Origin: Bacteroidales bacterium
GTDB lineage: Bacteria; Bacteroidota; Bacteroidia; Bacteroidales; UBA932
Assembly: GCA_020026355.1 (NCBI GenBank)
Contig: JAHHQP010000008.1
Span: 3,521 to 67,520 of the forward strand
Direction of reading: 5' to 3'
Length of the DNA stretch: 64,000 nucleotides
Shown: positions 23,075 to 31,704 of the stretch, in pieces
Layout of the letters: every line of letters begins with the position of its first letter
Numbering within the stretch: the stretch's first letter is position 1
The notes under the pieces: model-generated
Databases searched by the model: none
What the model was told of the DNA's origin: nothing
Seen by the model: the letters and a program-made list of their open reading frames with translations, nothing else
Program-made: the position numbers and the translations under genes

Positions 23075-25066
23075 TCATTTCTTTATGGAATCCAGGAAGT
23101 CGATGAAATCCTGGACATTGAGGTTGTAGCTGTACGGTGCGGTCAGCTGCTTGCCGTTCTTATCCAGCAGGATGTAAGCCGGTTGTGAACTGACTTCGAA
23201 ACGTGTCCTTGCAATGTAGGCATTCGCACGCCCGATGTGCTTGAAGACGTCTCCGCTTTCTGCGGTGAGCCAATCTTCTTTTTCCATCTTGGTCTTGTCA
23301 TCGACATAGAGCGCTGTGATGATGAAGTCGTTTCTCAGCCTTTCGAGGACGCGAGGATCGCTCCAGACTCTGGACTCCATTTCCCTGCAGTTCACGCAGC
23401 CGTGGCCGGTGATGTCCAGGAAGATCGGCTTGTCTTGTTCCTGAGCAGCTCGGATGCCTTCCTCGAGGGTGAAACAGCCTATAAGGTTATGCGGAAGGTG
23501 CAGGTCATATTTCTTTCCGAAGCTGGAGATTTCGGCGGCTGCCGGAAGTTTCTCCATGATGACCGGCTGCTCTGCTCCCAGGATGAAATCCTGGGTCGTG
23601 ATCGGCGGAAGATAGCCGGAAAGTGCTTTCAGCGGAGCTCCCCACATGCCTGGAATCATATAGATGACGAAGGCGAAATCGATGATGGCCAGGAAGAGTC
23701 TCTTCACGTTGATCTTCTCCACCGGTTCATCATGTGCGAAGCGGAGTTTCCCGAGCAGGTAGAAACCGAGGAGAGTGAAGATGACGATCCACAGCGCAAG
23801 ATAGACTTCCCGGTCGAGGAGTCCCCAGTGATAGGTCTGGTCAGCCATGCTGAGGAATTTCAGACCGAGCGCAAGCTCGATGAAGCCGAGGACGACTTTC
23901 ACGGAGTTCAACCATCCGCCACCGCTTTTCTTCATGTTCTTCAGCAGGGAAGGGAAAAAGGCCAGCAAGGTGAAAGGTAGGGCGAAGGCGATGGAGAAGG
24001 CCAGCATGGTCACCATCGGTGTCCAGAATTCACCTTCCGTGGATTTGATCAGGACTGTTCCGACGATAGGGCCGGTGCAGGAGAATGAAACCAGCACGAG
24101 GGTCAGCGCCATGAAGAAGATGCCCATCAGACCGCCTTTGTCAGCTCCTTTGTCACTCTTGTTGACGATGGATTGCGGAAGCTTGATCTCGAAGGCTCCG
24201 AAGAAGGAGGCCGCAAAGACCATGAACACGATGAAGAAGATGAGGTTCGGCAACCAGTGGGTAGAAAGCCAGCTGAAGATGTCGCTTGTCACTGCATCTC
24301 CACCGATGAGGTTCGTGATCAGGATGATCAGCGAGATCGGGACGGTGTAGAGCAGGACGATGAAGAGTCCGTACATGGAAGCCTTGAATCTTCCGGCCGC
24401 TTTCGTCGAGGAACCTTTCATGAAGAAAGATACGGTCATCGGTACCATCGGGAAGACACATGGAGTCAGCAGCATGGCAAATCCCCAGAGAATGGCTTCC
24501 AGTACGAGCGCCCAGGTGCTGGAGGCGCTTTCCTTTTTCTTTTCGGTCACAGCAGGAACTGCAGCTGCCGTGCCTTTTGCCGGTTCTGCCGGTATCAGGG
24601 CTATGGCCGGCAGGGAAGCTGGAACATAGCTGGCCTCGAAGGCCCATTCCTGTGGCATGCCGCAGGAGGTCTCGTCACAAGGCTGCCATTCGATGGTCGC
24701 CTTGATCTTTACGGGACTGCCGGTGATCTTGAGTTTCTGTCCGAGTTTCAGTTCTCCGAAGAAGGATCGGATTCCTTTATGGAGAACGGATTCGCTCATT
24801 TCGAAAATTTCCCCGTCCAGTTCGCATCCGGTCAGTTCTTCGAACCGTATGCTGCTCGGATTATCAGGGTTGTCGATACCGTAGATATGGTATCCGTCCG
24901 GAATGTCTGCAGTGACTGTGAAGAGGGCGGATCCTGTTTCCTGATTCTCAAAGGCATAGGTCCATTCCACGCTCTGCTGCGCCTTGCCGAAAAAGCCTTG
25001 CGCAAAACTTGCGGTGCTGGCGAGGGCCAGCACCGCAAGAATTAAGATTGTTCTGATTGTTTTCAT
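23075..25066 (-). CDS. dsbD: Thiol:disulfide interchange protein DsbD
   Basis: 663 residues. It carries electrons from cytoplasmic thioredoxin across the inner membrane to periplasmic thiol proteins. Signal peptide (cleavage after SFA, mature Gln23); N-terminal DsbD-alpha domain with the QPCDETSCG cysteine pair; membrane domain with Cys in TPCVFPMVP and in SFSCTGPIVG, the two redox cysteines of the beta domain; C-terminal thioredoxin-like domain with GHGCVNC at about residues 557-560. All redox cysteines are therefore present. Its ATG overlaps the stop codon of rny by one base (TAATG), so the two are translationally coupled. Confidence 0.93.
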   Translation of the reverse strand: MKTIRTILILAVLALASTASFAQGFFGKAQQSVEWTYAFENQETGSALFTVTADIPDGYHIYGIDNPDNPSSIRFEELTGCELDGEIFEMSESVLHKGIRSFFGELKLGQKLKITGSPVKIKATIEWQPCDETSCGMPQEWAFEASYVPASLPAIALIPAEPAKGTAAAVPAVTEKKKESASSTWALVLEAILWGFAMLLTPCVFPMVPMTVSFFMKGSSTKAAGRFKASMYGLFIVLLYTVPISLIILITNLIGGDAVTSDIFSWLSTHWLPNLIFFIVFMVFAASFFGAFEIKLPQSIVNKSDKGADKGGLMGIFFMALTLVLVSFSCTGPIVGTVLIKSTEGEFWTPMVTMLAFSIAFALPFTLLAFFPSLLKNMKKSGGGWLNSVKVVLGFIELALGLKFLSMADQTYHWGLLDREVYLALWIVIFTLLGFYLLGKLRFAHDEPVEKINVKRLFLAIIDFAFVIYMIPGMWGAPLKALSGYLPPITTQDFILGAEQPVIMEKLPAAAEISSFGKKYDLHLPHNLIGCFTLEEGIRAAQEQDKPIFLDITGHGCVNCREMESRVWSDPRVLERLRNDFIITALYVDDKTKMEKEDWLTAESGDVFKHIGRANAYIARTRFEVSSQPAYILLDKNGKQLTAPYSYNLNVQDFIDFLDSIKK

Positions 25067-26607
25067 TACTTGGCAAATGCAACTGATCTTGTTTCTCTGA
25101 TTACTGTTATCTTGACCTGGCCAGGATAGACCATTTCTTCCTGAATCTTCTTGGCGATGTCGGCTGATAACTGTTCTGCATCCTGGTCGCTTACCTGATC
25201 GGCTCCGACGATCACGCGGAGTTCACGGCCGGCCTGGATCGCATAGGTCTTCGTCACGCCGTTGTAGGACTGTGCGATGTTTTCCATATCTTTCAGGCGT
25301 TTGATGTAGGATTCGATCACCTCTCTTCTTGCTCCAGGTCTCGCTCCTGAAATCGCATCACCTACCATGACGATCGGGGAGATGATCGAGGTCATCTCGA
25401 TCTCTTCATGATGAGCACCGATAGCGTTGCAGACTTCCGGTTTCTCTTTGTATTTCTCCGCAAGTTTCATTCCGAGGATAGCATGCGGAAGTTCAGGGTC
25501 TTCGTCGGATACTTTTCCGATATCGTGGAGAAGACCGGCTCTTTTGGCCAGCTTGGCGTTCAGACCCAGCTCGGAAGCCATGGTCGCGCAGATGTTGGCC
25601 ACTTCCCTGGAGTGCTGGAGAAGGTTCTGTCCGTAGGAAGAACGGTATTTCATTCTACCGATCAGTTTCACCAGCTCGATGTGGAGTCCGTGGATACCGA
25701 GGTCGATGCAGGTCCTCTTTCCGGTCTCCATGATTTCGTCTTCCAGCTGTTTCTGGACTTTGGCTACGACTTCTTCGATACGTGCCGGGTGGATTCGTCC
25801 GTCCACGACCAGTTGGTGGAGGGCCAGTCTCGCTACCTCTCTTCTGACCGGGTCAAAGGCGGAAAGCAGAATGGCTTCCGGAGTATCGTCCACGACGATC
25901 TCGACTCCTGTCGCGGCTTCAAGAGCGCGGATGTTCCGGCCTTCACGTCCGATGATACGACCTTTGATCTCGTCATTGTCGATATGGAAGACGGTCACGG
26001 CGTTCTCGATGGCCGTTTCGGAAGCTGTACGCTGGATGGTGTTGATGACGATCCTTTTCGCTTCCTTGCTGGCGGTCAGACGGGCTTCGTCCATGACATC
26101 ATTGATATAGGACTGGGCCTGTGTCCTGGCTTCATCTTTCATGTTTTCAATGAGCTGGTTCTTCGCTTCCGCTGCGGTCATTCCGGCGATGTTCTCGATC
26201 TGGTGGATCGCATCCTCGCGGAGCTTGTCGTATTCTTCGGCCTTCCTGTTCGCGATCTCTACCTGATTCTTCAGGTTGTTGCGGATAGCCTCATTCTCCT
26301 TGATCTTGCGGCTGAGGTCATTGTTCTGCTGGTTCAAGGTATTCTCCTTCTGCTTCAGCCTGTTCTCGGTCTCGCGGATCTTGGAATTCTTCTCGTTGAT
26401 GTACTGTTCGTGTTCGGTCTTCAGCTGGAGGAACTTCTCTTTGGCCTGGAAGATCTTTTCTTTCTTGATGCTTTCGGCTTCGATTTCAGCTTTTTCAATG
26501 ATCTCCTCCTTCCTGCCCTTGAGCATGGATTTGTGGATGGCTATATAAACGCCGGTTGCAGCGCCTGCGCTGAGGATGGCGACTAGTGCATAAATCAGTA
26601 TTTCCAT
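25066..26607 (-). CDS. rny: Ribonuclease Y
   Basis: 513 residues. Membrane-anchored endoribonuclease initiating mRNA decay. N-terminal TM anchor (residues 4-22, IYALVAILSAGAATGVYIA), long coiled coil to about residue 190, KH domain with GRIIGREGRNIRALE, HD domain with LLHDIGKVSDEDPE, and the C-terminal domain. ATG 26607 is chosen over a start 99 bases upstream because the latter would precede the anchor with an Arg-rich stretch encoded by the terminator hairpin at 26671-26701. It lies downstream of zapA and the structured RNA, in the order common in Bacteroidota. Confidence 0.93.
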   Translation of the reverse strand: MEILIYALVAILSAGAATGVYIAIHKSMLKGRKEEIIEKAEIEAESIKKEKIFQAKEKFLQLKTEHEQYINEKNSKIRETENRLKQKENTLNQQNNDLSRKIKENEAIRNNLKNQVEIANRKAEEYDKLREDAIHQIENIAGMTAAEAKNQLIENMKDEARTQAQSYINDVMDEARLTASKEAKRIVINTIQRTASETAIENAVTVFHIDNDEIKGRIIGREGRNIRALEAATGVEIVVDDTPEAILLSAFDPVRREVARLALHQLVVDGRIHPARIEEVVAKVQKQLEDEIMETGKRTCIDLGIHGLHIELVKLIGRMKYRSSYGQNLLQHSREVANICATMASELGLNAKLAKRAGLLHDIGKVSDEDPELPHAILGMKLAEKYKEKPEVCNAIGAHHEEIEMTSIISPIVMVGDAISGARPGARREVIESYIKRLKDMENIAQSYNGVTKTYAIQAGRELRVIVGADQVSDQDAEQLSADIAKKIQEEMVYPGQVKITVIRETRSVAFAK

Positions 26608-26670
26608 AATTCGTATATATGTTGTTTTAATGTTTCCTGTTCTTGTTCTGCTTTTTCTGCAAAAGAAAAA

Positions 26671-26701
26671 GCCAGTCCTGCTGCGAAAGCACGACTGGCC
26701 G
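26671..26701 (-). terminator. Terminator ahead of rny
   Basis: On the minus strand GGCCAGTC...GACTGGC forms a stem followed by TTTTTCTTTT. It would end transcripts coming from zapA and the structured RNA, about 60 bases before the rny ATG. Confidence 0.75.
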
Positions 26702-26716
26702 GTCAAAGTATAAAAA

Positions 26717-26898
26717 GCCGTTAGCTCGTTTGACAGAAAATCTTATATGATATAAGATTTGGGTACCGGATCAGTTCTGAAATCCTCCGTCCCGCAAAGC
26801 GGAATCCCCATTCGGGTCACATAGGTCCGTCATCCCTGTCCGAGAAGCACCCGGTTACTTTCAATAGTGTTGATTTCAGCAAAAAAGTAACTAACGGC
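26717..26898 (-). ncRNA. ssrS: Structured non-coding RNA, probable 6S RNA
   Basis: A 182-nt segment on the minus strand closed by a perfect 8-bp helix: GCCGTTAG at the 5' end (26898-26891) and CTAACGGC at the 3' end (26724-26717), followed by TTTTTAT. Inner helices include GTTACTTT/AAAGTAAC, CGGGT/ACCCG and a stem around TCCGC-TTTG-CGGGA; a 10-bp hairpin (26738-26761) sits near the 3' end. Length, long-range closing stem and location between zapA and rny fit bacterial 6S RNA, which binds RNA polymerase in stationary phase. I cannot run a covariance model, so identity rests on synteny and shape. The 5' strand of the closing stem contains the zapA stop codon. Confidence 0.58.
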
Positions 26899-27187
26899 TG
26901 TTTTTATCAGTTTTTTTCAGATAAGCCTCAATCTCATGGTCCAGTTCCCGGGTCTCGCGTTGGGCCTTCATGAGCTCTCTCCTCAGCGAGATGTTGCCCA
27001 TTTCCATATTCAATGCCACGAATGCCAGAATGTCCGATGCCCCTCTGCCGGGGTAGCGCGTGATGTATTCATCGAATATCCTGTTCACTTCCGCCGCCGC
27101 CTTCCGGATCATCTCTTCCTTGTCCGGGGAGTCGGCTTTGATGGAATAGGTACGTCCCGCGATCTTTATGGTGATTTTCTGTTCCAT
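26891..27187 (-). CDS. zapA: Cell division protein ZapA
   Basis: 98 residues. The N-terminal ITIKIAGRTYSIKADSPDKEEMIRKAAAEVNRIFDEY matches the ZapA globular head; the rest is a coiled coil (MEMGNISLRRELMKAQRETRELDHEIEAYLKK). ZapA crosslinks FtsZ protofilaments at midcell. It follows the ZapB-like gene with a 1-base gap and its stop codon lies in the closing stem of the downstream structured RNA. Confidence 0.88.
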   Translation of the reverse strand: MEQKITIKIAGRTYSIKADSPDKEEMIRKAAAEVNRIFDEYITRYPGRGASDILAFVALNMEMGNISLRRELMKAQRETRELDHEIEAYLKKTDKNSR

Positions 27188-27188
27188 C

Positions 27189-27461
27189 CTATCCCTCCAG
27201 AAGAGCGATGCACCGGTCGATTTCCGCGATCAGTTCATCGATCTGCTTTTTGGCCTGAGCTCTGTCGGCAGCCGTTCCTCTGAACGCGCCGGTCAGCTTG
27301 AGGTTATCAATAATTTGTCTTGACTCTTCAATCTGCTTTCTGTAGGCCTCATTCTGTGCTCTGCATTCTTCCAGCTCTTGTGCCATCCTTTCTCTTTCAG
27401 CCTTCTCGGTCTCGTAAAGGGAAATCAGTTTCTGCGTTCTGGACTTAATGTTCTCAAGCAT
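27189..27461 (-). CDS. Small coiled-coil protein, ZapB-like
   Basis: 90 residues, almost wholly predicted coiled coil (KAERERMAQELEECRAQNEAYRKQIEESRQII), with a short C-terminal helix after a GAFRGTAADRAQAKKQ linker. No catalytic motif. In Bacteroidota a coding sequence of this size and type regularly precedes zapA, so a role in Z-ring bundling as a ZapB analogue is likely but inferred from position. Two -7 boxes lie upstream on the minus strand: TAAATTTG at 27491-27484 (leader about 16-20 nt, preferred) and TAATTTTG at 27471-27464, which is too close to the ATG. Confidence 0.7.
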   Translation of the reverse strand: MLENIKSRTQKLISLYETEKAERERMAQELEECRAQNEAYRKQIEESRQIIDNLKLTGAFRGTAADRAQAKKQIDELIAEIDRCIALLEG

Positions 27462-27571
27462 AGCAAAATTACCTACTGCAATGCAAATTTATGTAAAAAC
27501 AATGATAAATCAAATAAAATGCGGCACAATAATCTTCGGGTAAAGTTATGGCTCAATTGTTGGAAATTTAG

Positions 27572-27579
27572 TATATTTG
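27572..27579 (+). promoter_or_regulatory. -7 promoter element (TATATTTG) for mtaD
   Basis: TATATTTG lies 24 bases before ATG 27604, predicting a leader of about 18 nt. A TTG start at 27577 in the same frame lies inside the box and so is excluded. Confidence 0.6.
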
Positions 27580-27603
27580 GAAAATTTAAACATTAGTGAA
27601 GCG

Positions 27604-28872
27604 ATGGGAAAGATTTTATTGAAAGATATCACTTTGAATGACAGGCAGGTGGATATCCTGATCGAGGGCAACCGGATTTCTTCGGTACGTGAAGCCTCGG
27701 CCGGTCATGCAGAGCCGGGTCCGGATGTTGAAATTATCGACGGACACCACAAGACCGTGCTTCCTGGTTTCATCAACATGCACACGCATGCCGGCATGTC
27801 CGTGATGCGAGGCATCGGTGAGGACATGGTCTTCCAGGATTGGATCAACAAGATCTGGGAGGTGGAAAAGAACATTGACGGAGAATTCGTCTATCAGGCG
27901 ACTCGTCTGGCTTGTCTGGAAATGATCAAGACCGGCACGACAACCTTCAATGATCAGTACTGGTATGATCTCGATGCCTGGCGTGCCGTATCCGAGCTCG
28001 GTCTGCGCTGTGCGCTGAGCTATGTCATCCTGGATCAGAGGCATCCGGAAGAAAGCGAGCGGCAGAAGGAGGAATGTCTCCAGTATTATGAAGCTGCAAG
28101 GCAGTGGGGGGACCGGACGCAGTTCGTCATGTCCATCCATGCCATCTATTCTGTCAGTGAGGAGATGGTCCTCTGGGCTACGGCCTTTGCCCGGGAACAC
28201 GGGCTGAAGCTTCATATCCATGTTTCCGAGACCCGTCAGGAAGTGGAGGACTGCAAGCTGGCCCATGGGGGAATGACTCCTATAGAATATCTGGACAGCC
28301 TCGGCGTGCTGGCGGACAATGTCATCGCTGCACATACGCTCTGGCTTTCTCCTCATGATATCGAGATTCTCGGACAGCGCGGGGTCACTTGCGTGCATAA
28401 CATCAACTCGAACCTCAAGCTGACTTCCGGCTATCAGTTCAAATACAATGAACTCAAGGCAGCTGGCGCGAATGTCTGTCTGGGAACGGACGGCTGTGCC
28501 TCGTCCAACAATCTGGACATGCTCGAAGCGATGAAGACTGCGGCCATGGTCCAGAAGGCTTGGAGACAGGATCCGGTAGCCATGCCGTTGAATGAACTCA
28601 TGGACATTGCAACGATCAACGGCGCGAAGGCACTCGGAATCGATGCGGGGCGTGTCGAGGAAGGTGCCTTGGCAGATCTCATCCTGGTAGATACGGACAA
28701 TTACAATTTCATTTCCGCGGGATCCTTCCTGGCGAACTTCATCTATTCCGCTCACAGCGACTGCATCGATTCAGTCATCTGTGACGGCAGATTCCTGATG
28801 AGGAACCGGGTAGTACCAGGTGAGGAAGCCATTCTTGAAGGAGCCCGGAAAGTAGTTTCAAACATCAAATAA
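27604..28872 (+). CDS. mtaD: 5-methylthioadenosine/S-adenosylhomocysteine deaminase (amidohydrolase)
   Basis: 422 residues, cytoplasmic. TIM-barrel amidohydrolase of the TrzN/MtaD branch: metal-binding INMHTHAGMSVMRG, HIHVSETRQEV, AAHTLWLSPHDIEIL, and the metal Asp in LGTDGCASSNNLDM. It deaminates MTA and/or SAH to the inosyl compounds. It is followed 11 bases later by a purine nucleoside phosphorylase, which could cleave the product; together they form an MTA/adenosine salvage route. Substrate preference between MTA, SAH and guanine-type substrates is not certain from sequence. Confidence 0.85.
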   Translation: MGKILLKDITLNDRQVDILIEGNRISSVREASAGHAEPGPDVEIIDGHHKTVLPGFINMHTHAGMSVMRGIGEDMVFQDWINKIWEVEKNIDGEFVYQATRLACLEMIKTGTTTFNDQYWYDLDAWRAVSELGLRCALSYVILDQRHPEESERQKEECLQYYEAARQWGDRTQFVMSIHAIYSVSEEMVLWATAFAREHGLKLHIHVSETRQEVEDCKLAHGGMTPIEYLDSLGVLADNVIAAHTLWLSPHDIEILGQRGVTCVHNINSNLKLTSGYQFKYNELKAAGANVCLGTDGCASSNNLDMLEAMKTAAMVQKAWRQDPVAMPLNELMDIATINGAKALGIDAGRVEEGALADLILVDTDNYNFISAGSFLANFIYSAHSDCIDSVICDGRFLMRNRVVPGEEAILEGARKVVSNIK

Positions 28873-28883
28873 ACCACATTATT

Positions 28884-29711
28884 ATGGATCAGAGAATTGA
28901 AAGAATAAAGACGGCGGCTGCCTATATCTCAGAGAAGATCGGTGGACGCAGACCGGTGGTGGGCATCGTTCTGGGCAGTGGCCTGGGCAAGCTCGGTGAG
29001 CAGATCGCCGACCCTACCGTCATCCCTTACAAGGAGATTCCGGGCTTCCCGGTCTCTACAGCGGTCGGTCACAAAGGGAATTTCATCGCCGGTATGCTCG
29101 GTGGTAAGTTCGTCGTGGCCATGCAGGGACGTTTTCATTATTATGAAGGCTATCCGATGGATCTGGTGACCTTGCCGATCCGGGTGATGAAGGTCCTGGG
29201 CATCCAGTATCTCTTCGTGTCCAATGCGGCCGGTGGCGTGAACTTCGACTATCGGATCGGTGATCTCATGATCATCCGTGATCATATCAACCATCTTCCG
29301 AATCCGCTGATCGGCCCGAATCTCGAGGAGTTCGGCCCACGTTTCCCGGACATGACCCGTCCGTATGATCTCAGTCTTATCAGAAAGGTGGAGGAAATCG
29401 CTGCCGAGAAGGGGATCGCCCTCCGCAAGGGCGTCTATTTCGCCGGAACCGGCCCTTCTTACGAGACTCCGGCCGAGTACAAGTATTTCCGTATGATCGG
29501 TGCGGACGCTGTCGGCATGTCGACCATCCCTGAGGTGATCGTGGCCCGTCATTCTTCTATCCCGGTGTTCGGTATGTCCGTGATCACCAACGAGGCCCAT
29601 GACGATTATGCCGATGATTATGTCAATGATGGCGATGATGTCGTGAAGGCCGCCGATGCCGCCGCGGACAAGATGACCCTTCTCTTCTCAGAACTCATCC
29701 GCAGTCTGTAG
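28884..29711 (+). CDS. Purine nucleoside phosphorylase, trimeric type
   Basis: 275 residues. Phosphorolysis of purine nucleosides to base and (deoxy)ribose-1-phosphate. The low-molecular-mass PNP signature is clear: GIVLGSGLGKLG (phosphate loop), GRFHYYEGYP, VSNAAGGVNFDYRIGDLMIIRDHIN, and YETPAEYKYFRMIGADAVGMSTIPE. The substrate-site Asn appears in VITNEAH, typical of PNPs for 6-oxopurines as opposed to MTA phosphorylase, which fits a deaminase-first route with MtaD immediately upstream. Confidence 0.9.
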   Translation: MDQRIERIKTAAAYISEKIGGRRPVVGIVLGSGLGKLGEQIADPTVIPYKEIPGFPVSTAVGHKGNFIAGMLGGKFVVAMQGRFHYYEGYPMDLVTLPIRVMKVLGIQYLFVSNAAGGVNFDYRIGDLMIIRDHINHLPNPLIGPNLEEFGPRFPDMTRPYDLSLIRKVEEIAAEKGIALRKGVYFAGTGPSYETPAEYKYFRMIGADAVGMSTIPEVIVARHSSIPVFGMSVITNEAHDDYADDYVNDGDDVVKAADAAADKMTLLFSELIRSL

Positions 29712-29735
29712 GCTGCTGTCTCTCAGGCCAATGGA

Positions 29736-29770
29736 AAAGCCCCGCTTCCGGGTTACGGAGGCGGGGCTTT
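29736..29770. terminator. Terminator after the mtaD-pnp operon
   Basis: AAAGCCCCGC (29736-29745) pairs with GCGGGGCTTT (29761-29770), with an inner TTCCG/CGGAG extension and a 5-nt loop. Short T- and A-runs on both sides let it serve nadE on the opposite strand, whose stop is 18 bases away. Confidence 0.85.
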
Positions 29771-29787
29771 CTATCTTGTTCAGAACA

Positions 29788-31653
29788 TCAGTCCAGTTCG
29801 TCAAGGAAGGTCCTGCATTTCGCGTCGGAAGGCATTTCCCAGCCGCCGCGAGGGGAGAGGCTGATCTTTCCGGTCTGCGGTCCGTCCGGAAGGCAGGAAC
29901 GCTTGAACTGCTGACTGAAGAATCTCCAGATGAAGGTCCTGAGCCACTTACGGATCACTTCCGTCTCGTACAGGGATGAGAAGGCACGGTCAGCCAGGAA
30001 AAGAATCTTGGCCGGAGAATAGCCGTAATGTACGAAGTTGTAGAGGAAAAAGTCGTGCAGCTCGTAAGGACCGACCAGATCTTCCGTCACTTGGGCAATG
30101 TCACCGTTCTCGTCGGCCGGGAGCAGTTCCGGGCTGATCGGAGTATCGATGATGTCCATCAGGATGTCTTTCACCTTTCTTCCGGAAGCCGCTGCCTCCA
30201 GGAATTCATGATCGGCGATCCAGCCGACCAGGTGCATGACGAGGGTCTTCGGTACGCTGGCGTTGACACCGTACATGGACATGTGGTCTCCGTTGTAGGT
30301 CGCCCAGCCGAGGGCCAGTTCGGACAGGTCTCCGGTACCGATGACGATACCTTTGCACTCGTTGGAGATGTCCATGAGAATCTGGGTCCTTTCACGAGCC
30401 TGTGCATTCTCGTAGGTTACATCGCGGTTGCTGATATCATGCCCGATATCCTGGAAATGCTGTTCGCAGGCGGCTTTGATCGGAATTTCGCGGATCGTGA
30501 TCCCCAGGGCTTCCATCAGGTCGGAAGCATTGTCTTTCGTGCGGTGGGTCGTGCCGAAGCCCGGCATGGTCACGCCGATGATACGGTCACGGCTCCAGCC
30601 GAGGCGGTCGAAGGCCATGGCGGTCACCAGGATGGCCAGAGTACTGTCCAGACCGCCGGAAACGCCGATGACGGCCGAATCGCAGTTGATGTGCGAAAGT
30701 CGGGAAACCAGGCCCATGACCTGGATGGTCACCGTCTCCTCCAGGCTGGCGGAGCGCTCTTCGTCACTTCCTTTCGGGAGGAAGGGGATGGAATCGATGT
30801 CTCGGTATAAAGTCGAGTAGAAGTCGGAATGGGTCTCCGTGCAGACCTCGGTCTCTTCGACGGTCCAGTCCGTCAGGTCCAGTGCCTGCTGGAATTCCGG
30901 GCTGCTCATCCGGGCGTTGCAGAGCTTTTCCAGGTCAATGTCAGCGATGGTGATCGTGGACTCCATCTGGAATCGATTCCCTTCCGCCAGCAGCCGGCCG
31001 TCTTCATAGATGAGGCAGTCGCCGGAAAAGACATGGTCTCCGGTGGATTCTCCGAATCCAGGTCCGGCATAGATGCAGGCGGCTTTCAGACGGGAGGACT
31101 GATGGGCCAATGAAACTTTCAGGGTCTCGTAGGCTCCGGAAAAGGTCGGCGCTCCGGACAGGTCGGCGATGATGTCCGCTCCGCCGAGAATGCTGGCTGA
31201 AATCGAGGAGTCCGGTTCATCGGCGGCCAATCCGAAATCAATGGCCACTTTCGCTTCTCCGATCTTGAAGTATTGAGGGTAACGGTCTTTCTTGCTGGCA
31301 GAGCCCCAGATCTCTCCGCCACTGATGACATAGGCGCAGCTGTCCGGTCGGCAACCTTCGGCTGCAGGACCACCTACGATGGCCGTGATGTCCGTTTCCG
31401 CGGTCTTCGCGGCAATCTCTTCCAGGGCGGCACGGGTCTGTTCCCTGATGCTCCTGCGGTGGAGAAGATCTCCGCAGGTCGTGCCCAGGAGGGACATCTC
31501 CGGGAAAACGATGAGGGACACTTCGTTTTCTGCGGCTTCTTCGATCAGCCGGCAGATTTCAGCGGTATTGGCAGCCAGGTCAGCCAGCTTGATTCTTGGG
31601 GAAGCGGCAGCGGCTCTGATGAATCCGAAATCATTCATGATGCTTGCGTTCAT
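29788..31653 (-). CDS. nadE: NAD(+) synthetase with nitrilase-like domain lacking the catalytic cysteine
   Basis: 621 residues. Final step of NAD synthesis, amidating deamido-NAD. The C-terminal synthetase is intact: PP-loop VSGGLDST, FGTTHRTKDNA, GTGDLSELALGWATYNGDHMSMYGVNASVPKT. The N-terminal nitrilase-type glutaminase domain keeps Glu52 (FPEMSL) and Lys121, but the segment that should hold the nucleophile Cys reads KVAIDFGLAADEPDSS, with no Cys between residues 107 and 190. About 40 residues between the Lys and Cys blocks are missing compared with standard enzymes. GPGFGESTGDHVFSGDCLIYEDG still aligns well. The enzyme is probably ammonia-dependent. ATG 31638 is an alternative start. Confidence 0.88.
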   Translation of the reverse strand: MNASIMNDFGFIRAAAASPRIKLADLAANTAEICRLIEEAAENEVSLIVFPEMSLLGTTCGDLLHRRSIREQTRAALEEIAAKTAETDITAIVGGPAAEGCRPDSCAYVISGGEIWGSASKKDRYPQYFKIGEAKVAIDFGLAADEPDSSISASILGGADIIADLSGAPTFSGAYETLKVSLAHQSSRLKAACIYAGPGFGESTGDHVFSGDCLIYEDGRLLAEGNRFQMESTITIADIDLEKLCNARMSSPEFQQALDLTDWTVEETEVCTETHSDFYSTLYRDIDSIPFLPKGSDEERSASLEETVTIQVMGLVSRLSHINCDSAVIGVSGGLDSTLAILVTAMAFDRLGWSRDRIIGVTMPGFGTTHRTKDNASDLMEALGITIREIPIKAACEQHFQDIGHDISNRDVTYENAQARERTQILMDISNECKGIVIGTGDLSELALGWATYNGDHMSMYGVNASVPKTLVMHLVGWIADHEFLEAAASGRKVKDILMDIIDTPISPELLPADENGDIAQVTEDLVGPYELHDFFLYNFVHYGYSPAKILFLADRAFSSLYETEVIRKWLRTFIWRFFSQQFKRSCLPDGPQTGKISLSPRGGWEMPSDAKCRTFLDELD

Positions 31654-31660
31654 ATAAAAG

Positions 31661-31689
31661 AAGCACCGACAGTTCGGCTGCCGGCGCTT
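31661..31689 (-). terminator. Terminator after the PUR-domain gene
   Basis: On the minus strand AAGCGCCGGCAG pairs with CTGTCGGTGCTT (one G-T pair), then CTTTTAT. It lies 16 bases after the stop of the gene at 31705 and immediately before the nadE ATG, so nadE has a separate promoter or depends on read-through. Confidence 0.7.
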
Positions 31690-31704
31690 TCAGGATCCGA
31701 TAGA

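Noticed and set aside
26738..26761. AT-rich palindrome (AAATCTTATAT-centred) as an operator or replication-related repeat
   Set aside because: It falls inside the structured RNA and is better explained as one of its hairpins.
26717..26898. Reading the probable 6S RNA on the plus strand
   Set aside because: A short stretch on the plus strand (TCCGAGAAGC) resembles part of E. coli 6S RNA, but T-runs, closing-stem position and orientation with zapA and rny favour the minus strand. Not fully excluded.
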